Below are positions 40,592 to 46,430 of a DNA stretch of 46,430 bases, piece after piece (the first letter of the stretch is position 1; every line of letters begins with the position of its first letter). The notes beneath the pieces were generated by a model. It was not told the DNA's origin and searched no databases. It saw only the letters and a program-made list of their open reading frames with translations. The position numbers and the translations under genes were made by a program. Source of the DNA: Acrocarpospora macrocephala (GTDB lineage Bacteria > Actinomycetota > Actinomycetes > Streptosporangiales > Streptosporangiaceae); NCBI RefSeq assembly GCF_009687865.1, contig NZ_BLAE01000008.1, forward strand, positions 9,123 to 55,552, given 5' to 3'.

Positions 40592-40768
40592 TCATCTTCC
40601 GAGGTTGAGATTTACTCCTAGGAGGACGAGGAACCACAGGAAGATCGAGAGCAGGGCCTCTGCGATGTCGCGCAGGAGCCTGGGGGTGAGGTAGTCGTAG
40701 ATCCAAGCGACATATATGCCGACCAGTATGTAGATCAGCACGATGGCTCTCCCGATCCGTTGGTTCAT
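40592..40768 (-). CDS. Small membrane protein (58 aa)
   Basis: ATG 40768 with an excellent leader AAGGAG 6 nt upstream. The product begins MNQRIGRAIVLIYILVGIYV and has two hydrophobic stretches (about 8-22 and 38-53) around WIYDYLTPRLLRDIAEALL, predicting a hairpin membrane protein. The last codons are LNLGR. No known family comes to mind. The strong ribosome site and clean hydrophobic pattern argue that it is real. Confidence 0.75.
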   Translation of the reverse strand: MNQRIGRAIVLIYILVGIYVAWIYDYLTPRLLRDIAEALLSIFLWFLVLLGVNLNLGR

Positions 40769-40947
40769 GTGATCTCCTTCTGTCGCGACACGCGGGTGGC
40801 AGGGCGTGTCAGCCGCCCCAGCGACTGCCCGGCGAAGAAGCCTTGAAACGCTCTTGAAGGAGGCATAGGGTTCCGCCGCCCTTTGTCCGGGCGGTCTGGA
40901 TGGGGAAAGCAGGGAGACTGTCGGAGGGCTCGGATACGCTCGGTTTC

Positions 40948-41718
40948 ATGGTGCGTATCGGAGCTCACGTCGATCAGGATGATCCGCTGGCCCACGCCGC
41001 CGCGCGGGACGCCGATGTGGTGCAGTTCTTCCTCGGCGATCCGCAGGGGTGGAAAGGCCCGGTGATGCCGGCCAGCGCGGATGCGATCCGGGATTCCGAG
41101 GTGGATGTCTATATCCATGCGCCGTATCTGATCAATGTGGCTACGGCCAACAACCGGATCAGGATTCCCAGCCGGAAGCTGCTGGAGGGGCAGTTGAAGG
41201 CGGCGGCGTCGCTGGGGGCCAAGGGGCTCATCGTGCATGGCGGGCATCTCAACAAGGACGACGATCCTCAGATCGGGTTCGACAACTGGCGCAAGGTGTT
41301 CGAGCGGATGGACTGCCCGATTCCGGTGCTGATCGAGAACACCGCCGGTGGTGGGAACGCCATGACCCGGCGGTTGGACACCATCGCCCGCCTCTGGGAC
41401 GCGGCGACCGCGGGCGCCCAAGACCCTTCCAAGATCGGTTTCTGCCTGGACACCTGTCACGCCCACGCCGGCGGCGAGGACCTCATCGGCATCGTCGACC
41501 GCGTGCTGGCCATCACCGGCCGAATCGACCTGATCCACTGCAACGATTCCCGCGACAGCTTCGACTCAGGCGCCGACCGCCACACCAACCTGGGCACCGG
41601 CCAAATAGACCCCGATCAGATTCTCACCATCTGCCGCACCGCCAATGCCCCCATCGTGGTCGAAACCCCCTCCGAAGGCCAAGCCGACGACATCGCCTTC
41701 CTCCGCAAACACCTCTAA
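40948..41718 (+). CDS. nfo: Deoxyribonuclease IV (AP endonuclease)
   Basis: 256 aa. Cuts DNA 5' to abasic sites in base excision repair. The trinuclear zinc site is distributed in RIGAHVDQD, IHAPYLINVA, HGGHLN, LIENTAGGGN, GFCLDTCHAHAGG, IHCNDSRDSFDSGADRH and VETPSEG, all in family order. The ATG 40948 has no Shine-Dalgarno; TACGCT (40935-40940) sits at -10 distance from it, so a leaderless transcript is likely. Slightly shorter than the E. coli enzyme. Confidence 0.95.
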   Translation: MVRIGAHVDQDDPLAHAAARDADVVQFFLGDPQGWKGPVMPASADAIRDSEVDVYIHAPYLINVATANNRIRIPSRKLLEGQLKAAASLGAKGLIVHGGHLNKDDDPQIGFDNWRKVFERMDCPIPVLIENTAGGGNAMTRRLDTIARLWDAATAGAQDPSKIGFCLDTCHAHAGGEDLIGIVDRVLAITGRIDLIHCNDSRDSFDSGADRHTNLGTGQIDPDQILTICRTANAPIVVETPSEGQADDIAFLRKHL

Positions 41719-41778
41719 CCCCAACGCACGCACCGCCCACCCAGCCTTGTGACGAGGCTTCGTCCCCATCCCTCCCAG

Positions 41779-41872
41779 CCCTTCGATTCCCTTGGGCTCC
41801 GCCCGACCCTGCCAGCGCCGTGGTCGCCCGAGCGAAGCGGCAGCCGATCTGGGTTTCCCACCCCCTCAGCCC
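41779..41872. repeat. Dispersed intergenic repeat, copy 1
   Basis: Shares GGGCTCCGCCCG, then CCGTGGTCGCCCGA, GCGGC and GGTTTCCCACCCCC with the copy at 46328-46422, in the same order and spacing. The GGGCTCCGCCC core is a small hairpin. Confidence 0.7.
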
Positions 41873-41922
41873 GTTGCTTCCCCTCAGGCTCCGCCTGAGC
41901 CCGCCATCCTGTGGTTCCTGTA
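41870..41922. repeat. Dispersed intergenic repeat, copy 2 (partial)
   Basis: CTTCCCCTCAGGCTCCGCCTGAGCCCGCCATCC region corresponds to the first half of the copy near 46340 (given here in pieces: CTTCCCCTCAGGC, CCGCCATCC, GTGGT). Its hairpin is CTCAGGC/GCCTGAG, a compensated version of CTCGGGC/GCCCG. Confidence 0.6.
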
Positions 41923-42670
41923 CGAAACGACAAAGTGGGAGAACCTCCGCTCGGGTCGAATCGGTGCCTGCCAGCGGATCGTTGTGAGGAGAGGGAGTGC
42001 GGAGGGGAGTCGGCGGTGTGGTGCGTTCTTTCGACGCAATTTTGCTGGCTTCGGTTATCGAATAGTCCCGCACATGGCGTGATCACAATCAAGAATTCTT
42101 TGTGAGGGAATGTCGCTTTGGGGGCTTGGGAACTGTGGGTGGAGGTCGTGTGGCCAGCGCTCGCTTGGATGACATTCGCTGATAGTGCTTATGTTCAAGC
42201 AGGTCAGCAGCCATGGGTTGGGTAGTGCGCGGGCACGCGGCCCGAGGTCACCTCATTGCGGAGTCGGACTGTCACACATGGTTAGACGTTCTCGATAGGT
42301 CTGAACGGGTTGCAAACGTAAGTCGAGAGCTGTGAGATTTGCTTTGGCAACTCCCGGATCGCGCATCGGACATGGGTGATGAGGGCCGAGCCTTGGCCGG
42401 TCCGGTGCCGTGAGGAGGGGGTCGGCGGCTCGTGTGGGTGTCTCCGGCAGGACGGGAGACCGATGCGAGCCGTTCGTCGTTTTGGGGGCGGACCCCGGGA
42501 ACCAGGAAGGAACGTTCGCAGTGATTCGTAGCCGCTCGCGAGTTCAGCTGGAGGATCCTGGCGAACCGGCCGAGGAGCCCGAGGAGGAATCCGCCGATCC
42601 GGGTGAATCGGAGGATCCGGACCAGCCGTCCGATCCTCGGCCTTCGACATGGATAGCGACTGCACCACCA

Positions 42671-42858
42671 AGCGTGACCCGGACCTTCCACACCACGCCC
42701 GTAACCGAGACCATAAGCACCACGCCCGTAACCGGGATCGTCCGCATTACACCCGTGGCCCGGACCGCCGGCACATCGCCCGTGGCCCGGACCATCCACA
42801 CCGCCCCGTGGCCCGGGCTGCCCGCATTACGCCTGTGACCAGGCCGCCCGCGCAGTGC
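42671..42858. repeat. 27-bp tandem repeat array
   Basis: About seven units. CCCGT-type heads lie at 42671 (degenerate), 42698, 42725, 42752, 42779, 42805 and 42832, a 27-nt period with one single-base loss. Unit plan: CCCGTGGCCCGGACC then a variable CCRCAYYAC. Being a multiple of three it yields 9-residue repeats in every open frame, for example VTETISTTP and VTGIVRITP on the + strand. Confidence 0.8.
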
Positions 42859-42919
42859 TCAGTGATCCGGACCACTCAACTACACCCAGGCCGTTCGCCT
42901 GTGCATATCGTCGCGGTGG

Positions 42920-42940
42920 TTTCCCACAGCCTGTGGATAA
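42920..42940. promoter_or_regulatory. Back-to-back DnaA-box pair
   Basis: TTTCCCACA, GCC, TGTGGATAA: a perfect box on the right, a weaker one inverted on the left. Same geometry as 34684-34704. It lies just past the stop of the GT87 gene. Confidence 0.5.
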
Positions 42941-42959
42941 ACTCTCTGGATTCGCGAGC

Positions 42960-44147
42960 TTAAATAGCGGGTACAGGTTCCGGTTTCGCCAGGGCGGGGC
43001 GGGTGCTTCGCCAGAGGGCTACGAATGAGACGATCGCTGCGGCGAGCAGGATCAGGTTGCGGGTGACCAGGATCAGGGTGCCGGGGAGTTCGCCGGTCCA
43101 GCTGTAGTCCTGCTCGACCCAGGGGTACATGATCCCGGTCAGCAGCATGGCCGTCAGGAGCAGCCAGGCGGCGGGGCGCTGGCTGGACTCGCGGACCGCG
43201 AACGCGACGGCGGCGATGCCGATCAACCAGATCAGGTACTGGGGGGACAGGACGCGGCTGGTCAGGACCAGGAAGAGCACGGTGGTGAAGGCGGCGTCGT
43301 AGTAGGTCGTCTCGGTGGGGGTGGCGCGTAGCCACCAGACGAACAGGAGCAGTAACGCCACGGGGGTGGCGATCACGCTGATCCGGGTGGCAGTTTCGAT
43401 GCCGTCGCCGACGAGTTCCATCGCGCCGTGCTGGTAGCTGGTGAAACCGCCCCACCAGCCGAGTACGCGGCCGAGCACGAACGGCGTGCCAGCCAGAGAC
43501 TCGACCTGGAGGCCGCGTTCCTGCTGGTTGGTGAGGAAATCGAGCGCGTTCGGCATGACCAGGGCGGCGGCTCCACAGGCCACGATCGTGGCGCCGAGTG
43601 CGGCGCCGGTGCCGGTGAGGAGTTCGCGCCAACGGCGGAGGCCGACCAGGAGGGCGATCGGCCACACCTTGATGGACAGGCCGACGCCGATGAGCATGCC
43701 GCGGATGAGGGCGTCCCGGGAGACGGTGAGCGCGGCGACCGCGACAAGGGTGACCATCAGGTCGTATCGCGAGATGAGTACAGGCCCGAGCATCGCGGCG
43801 CCGATCGTCCAGGCCCAGATCGCGGCGGGGCCGGTGCCGGAGCGGGTCGCGAATCGGTTGATGAGCAGCAGGATGGCGAGATCGCAGAGGATCGCGATCA
43901 CGTAGAACGAGATCTGGTAGCTCCAGGGGAGCAGGTGGGGGGCCAGCATGGGCAGGGCGGCGAACGGGGGATACTGCCATTTTTCATCGCCTGCGGGGAA
44001 CTCGCCGCTCAGCAGGATGGTCGCCCAGTCGCCGTACAAGCGGACGTCGTTGTCGAAGGAACCCTCGTGGCCGACCGGGATGACCTGGGTCGCAGCCAGG
44101 AACAGGACGGTTCGGGTGATCACCCAGACCGGCAGTGCATATCGCAC
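42960..44147 (-). CDS. GT-C membrane glycosyltransferase (GT87/DUF2029 family)
   Basis: 395 aa from GTG 44147. About ten helices. Family features: the first outer loop with VRLYGDWATILLSGEFPAGDEKWQYPPF (acidic residues of GT-C enzymes; given in pieces), ISRYDLMVTLVAVAAL, GLSIKVWPIALLVGL and LSPQYLIWLIG. GT87 members use polyprenyl-phosphate mannose and include PimE. The acceptor here is unknown. A similar gene follows upstream on the same strand at 44878-46197, but 730 nt of repeat-rich DNA separates them. Confidence 0.88.
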   Translation of the reverse strand: MRYALPVWVITRTVLFLAATQVIPVGHEGSFDNDVRLYGDWATILLSGEFPAGDEKWQYPPFAALPMLAPHLLPWSYQISFYVIAILCDLAILLLINRFATRSGTGPAAIWAWTIGAAMLGPVLISRYDLMVTLVAVAALTVSRDALIRGMLIGVGLSIKVWPIALLVGLRRWRELLTGTGAALGATIVACGAAALVMPNALDFLTNQQERGLQVESLAGTPFVLGRVLGWWGGFTSYQHGAMELVGDGIETATRISVIATPVALLLLFVWWLRATPTETTYYDAAFTTVLFLVLTSRVLSPQYLIWLIGIAAVAFAVRESSQRPAAWLLLTAMLLTGIMYPWVEQDYSWTGELPGTLILVTRNLILLAAAIVSFVALWRSTRPALAKPEPVPAI

Positions 44148-44877
44148 GATTACCTGACCTTCCCCGAAAAAACCGTCATCCCGAACAATCCGTCAGACGC
44201 AGGTTAGCGGGCGATCATCCGTCCGAGCAGACCTCAGGTCGGGAGCGACAAGAAACATCAACGACTCCTCCAGGAAACCGGCACCGGCGACAAAGATGGT
44301 CACCGCCGACAACTCAACGACGCCATCGCCGTCCTCCTCGGTTCCACACACGCCGCATCCGACCTCGGCGTCACCCTTTCGCCTAGATCACGAGCTCCGC
44401 CATGGCCGCCCTCGACCGGTTCGCGCTGCCCGCCCGCGCGGGGAACCTCGCCCTGCAACCGCCAAGTCCGGCCATTGGGCTGCCCCGGTCAGACCTCGGC
44501 CCGCTCCATGGGCGAGGGCGCGCCGTTCGCGGGACGCCGCCGCACCAAACAACGACCTTCCAGACGCACAGGAACCTCCCCCCACAAGCCGCCCGGTCCG
44601 CCTATCGAGCTGCCCCGATCAGACTCCCCCAGCTCCTTGGTGAGGCACGCCGTGCCGAACGCCGCCGCCGTACCAAAACGCGAGCTTCCAGATGCACGGG
44701 AACCTCGCCCTGCAGCCAACAGGTCCGCCCGTCGGGCTGCCCCGATCAGACCTGCTCCTTGGTGGGGCGCGCCGTTCGCGGGACGCAATCCGCTCCCACA
44801 GCGCGGCCTTCCCTGTAGCCGCCGAGTCCGGCCGTCGGGCCGTACCAGGACGCGGCCCTTCAGATCCGGTGAAAGAT
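44148..44877. other. Gene-free region with 128-bp tandem repeats
   Basis: No supported gene. The open frames crossing it exist on both strands because of GC bias and the repeat array. 44148-44440 is otherwise featureless. Confidence 0.55.
44442..44870. repeat. About 128-bp tandem repeats, three units plus a partial fourth
   Basis: Units start GGAACCTC at 44442, 44571 and 44699 (129 and 128 nt apart). Each contains GCTGCCCCG(G/A)TCAGAC about 45 nt in, then GCTCC..GG, CGCGCCGTTCGCGGGACG-like and TTCCAGA(C/T)GCAC segments. A fourth, degraded unit (GCCGAGTCCGGCCGTCGGGC) follows near 44820. It lies between two related GT-C genes. Confidence 0.8.
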
Positions 44878-46197
44878 TCAGCTCACTGGGGCTGGGGGGC
44901 GGCGGAACAGGACGAAGCGGTCGGGGGCGTGGTTGAAGACGCCGCCGGATTGGTCGTCTATGTCGTTCTGGCGGACGAGGTCGTGTTCGGGGCGGAGGAT
45001 GTCCCAGACGACGAGGGCCATCAGGGCGATCACGGCTAGGGCGCGGGCCCAGACCGCCAGGAAGTACGGGCCGTCGCTGATGCCTTCGGCGGTGTGGGCG
45101 GGATCCATGCCGACGAAATAGAGCCAGATCGCGAAGAAGTACCAGACCTCGGTGAGTTGCCAGATCGCGAGGGCGGGCCATTTCGGGCGGGCGAGGACGG
45201 CGAGGGGGATCAGCCAGAGGACGTATTGGGGTGACCAGACCTTGTTCGTCACCATGAAGGCGGCCAGGGCCAGGAAGCAGATCTGGGCCAGTCTGGGGCG
45301 GCGGGGGGCGGACACGGTGAGGACGGCGATGCCGAGCAGCAGGATCGCGAGGGTGCCCATGGCCATCTCGTTCAGCGTGTCGGCGTTGGCCAGGAAGCCC
45401 CACTGGTACTTCTGGAAGAAGAACCAGAGCCCGCCCCAGTCGACTCCGCGCTCGCTGCTGAAGACGTAGAACTTGCTCCATCCGGCGAAGCTGATCAGCA
45501 TGATCGGGACGTTGACCAGGAGCCAGGTGGCGACGGCGGCGCCGAGTGTCTTTCCGAACGCGAGCCACTTGCCGGTGCGGACGGTGAGCAGGAACAGGGC
45601 GCCGAGGAACATCAAGGGGTAGAACTTGGTGGCTACGGCGAGGGCGAGGAGGATGCCGGCGAGGTACTGCTTCTCTCGGGCCCAGGCGAGCAGGCCGCCG
45701 AGCGCGAGTGCGCCGGCCGCGAGGTCCCAGTTGATGTACGCGCAGAGCACGACGCCGGGGCCGATCGCGTACCAGAGGGCGTCCCAGCGGCGGGTGGGAC
45801 CGGCCAGGGCGGCCATCAGCAGGACGCCGACCACCAGGCTGGCCCCCATGAGGATGACCGTGATGTCGTAGAACGTCACGCCGTCGCCGAAGGACAGGCG
45901 GCGGGCGAACTCCATGATCGCGCCAATGCCGACGGGATACTCGACGTCGGGATTGTCGATGTACGGGATGCGTCCGTCGCTCAGCTGGCGGGCGAACCAG
46001 AGCGGATAAATGTCGGTATAACAGAAGTTGCTGTACTGCTCGACCCCCGTGTTCCACGCCCCTCCGAACCGGCACGCCGACTTCCAGAAGTACGCGAGGA
46101 ACGCGCCCAACACCGCGAACGCACCAAGCGGAACGTACGGCACGGCGCGGAACGCGACCGACGCCAACGGTCCCGGGGCACTAGAGGTCCGAGTCAT
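44878..46197 (-). CDS. GT-C membrane glycosyltransferase (GT87/DUF2029 family)
   Basis: 439 aa from ATG 46197. About ten helices. Outer-loop motif YTDIYPLWFARQLSDGRIPYID with VEYPVG (GT-C acidic loop, given in pieces), INWDLAAGALALGGLLAW, ILLALAVATKFYPLMFLGAL and WSPQYVLWLIPLAV are the family landmarks, parallel to ISRYD, IKVWP and LSPQY of the previous protein. In many actinobacteria this gene neighbours rpsF together with a penicillin-binding protein, suggesting a cell-envelope role. The acceptor is unknown. No Shine-Dalgarno is evident. Confidence 0.88.
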   Translation of the reverse strand: MTRTSSAPGPLASVAFRAVPYVPLGAFAVLGAFLAYFWKSACRFGGAWNTGVEQYSNFCYTDIYPLWFARQLSDGRIPYIDNPDVEYPVGIGAIMEFARRLSFGDGVTFYDITVILMGASLVVGVLLMAALAGPTRRWDALWYAIGPGVVLCAYINWDLAAGALALGGLLAWAREKQYLAGILLALAVATKFYPLMFLGALFLLTVRTGKWLAFGKTLGAAVATWLLVNVPIMLISFAGWSKFYVFSSERGVDWGGLWFFFQKYQWGFLANADTLNEMAMGTLAILLLGIAVLTVSAPRRPRLAQICFLALAAFMVTNKVWSPQYVLWLIPLAVLARPKWPALAIWQLTEVWYFFAIWLYFVGMDPAHTAEGISDGPYFLAVWARALAVIALMALVVWDILRPEHDLVRQNDIDDQSGGVFNHAPDRFVLFRRPPAPVS

Positions 46198-46327
46198 GCC
46201 TGGTATTTGACCATCCCCTCACCCCCGTTGGCGACCTCCATACTCAGAATCCCCCACGTGTCCACCCTCCGAATCACCGCAGGCCCTGAGCCGGACATGT
46301 CATTCGATGAAGTGGTTCTCCACCCGC

Positions 46328-46422
46328 CCAACCCTTAGTTTCCCCTCGGGCTCCGCCCGCCCCCGCCATCCCCGTGGTCGCCCGAACAAGGCGGCGGCTT
46401 GATCCCGGTGGTTCCCCCACCC
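46328..46422. repeat. Dispersed intergenic repeat, copy 3
   Basis: TTTCCCCTCGGGCTCCGCCC, then CCCGCCATCCCCGTGGTCGC, CCGAACAAGGCGGCGGC and GGTTCCCCCACCC. It aligns along its whole length with 41779-41872 and in its first half with 41870-41922. It runs to near the window end, so it may continue. Confidence 0.7.
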
Positions 46423-46430
46423 ACCCGCCC

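Larger units (their letters stand above)
41719..42956. other. Long gene-free region with repeats
   Basis: About 1.2 kb with no reliable gene. It contains two copies of a dispersed repeat (41779-41930), a 27-bp tandem array (42671-42858) and a DnaA-box pair (42920-42940). The + frame 42410-42838 (142 codons) has an acidic Pro/Glu/Asp stretch (EPAEEPEEESADPGESEDPD) running into the tandem array; it was not accepted as a gene. Confidence 0.55.

Noticed and set aside
42410-42838. 142-codon + frame ending in the 27-bp repeats
   Set aside because: No clear ribosome site or homologue; the array has a one-base loss and is open in several frames.
44489-46075. 528-codon minus-strand frame in another phase of the second GT87 gene
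   Set aside because: Arg/Pro-rich shadow that runs on into the tandem repeats; the real gene frame has membrane helices and family motifs.

Overview
High-GC chromosomal segment of a filamentous-type actinobacterium. The order of housekeeping genes (dnaX with SRP RNA and tRNA-Ser; tadA and upp; rpsF-ssb-rpsR-rplI followed by a MATE exporter and dnaB), the Zn-ligand S18, the Gly-rich SSB tail and many GTG starts without clear leaders fit Streptosporangiales or relatives. The genus is inferred, not shown. The window reads as core chromosome, probably in the origin-proximal half, broken by small accessory insertions.

Layout. 1-2200: 5' part of dnaX (minus, cut by the window edge), SRP RNA (minus), tRNA-Ser(GGA) (plus). 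2200-4080: a small island holding a secreted guanyl-type RNase and its barstar inhibitor, closed by a decayed copy of the tRNA-Ser 3' half and terminator, then a gene-free lower-GC stretch. 4090-6610: small membrane protein, two tandem YpfJ-type zinc metallopeptidases, a conserved 98-aa protein. 6853-8777: two-gene DUF4365 module next to tRNA-Ser(CGA). 8821-10250: tadA and two tandem copies of its associated protein. 10391-12152: upp, a three-helix-bundle protein, a tiny membrane protein and a PH-domain membrane protein. 12300-15523: XRE-TPR regulator, FadR-type regulator with an inverted-repeat operator candidate, and a stand-alone beta-clamp gene. 15524-16589: direct repeats and a Uma2 nuclease. 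16650-20549: NarL/LiaS-like two-component pair divergent from an ABC-2 exporter. 20646-24240: MmyB-type regulator, START-like protein, metallophosphoesterase, and an ArsR-SRPBCC-DHFR-like operon. 24293-28860: secreted GH97 glycosidase divergent from a ROK repressor. 28882-30512: ECF42-like sigma factor with its YCII/DGPF partner. 31109-31690: membrane protein. 31784-39740: dnaB carrying a 403-aa intein with a decayed endonuclease, MATE exporter, APC permease, and rplI-rpsR-ssb-rpsF. 39910-46430: small membrane proteins, endonuclease IV, two GT-C (GT87/DUF2029) membrane proteins, and several tandem or dispersed repeat arrays in long gene-free gaps.

Most notable: (i) RNase/barstar island beside tRNA-Ser with a duplicated tRNA 3' end; (ii) a cluster of DnaA boxes in the 482-bp dnaB/MATE divergent region, with a back-to-back box geometry that recurs at two other places; (iii) the DnaB intein whose homing endonuclease has lost its catalytic motifs; (iv) the DUF4365 plus unknown-protein pair, a candidate defence module; (v) four different repeat families in the gaps between 40.3 and 46.4 kb.
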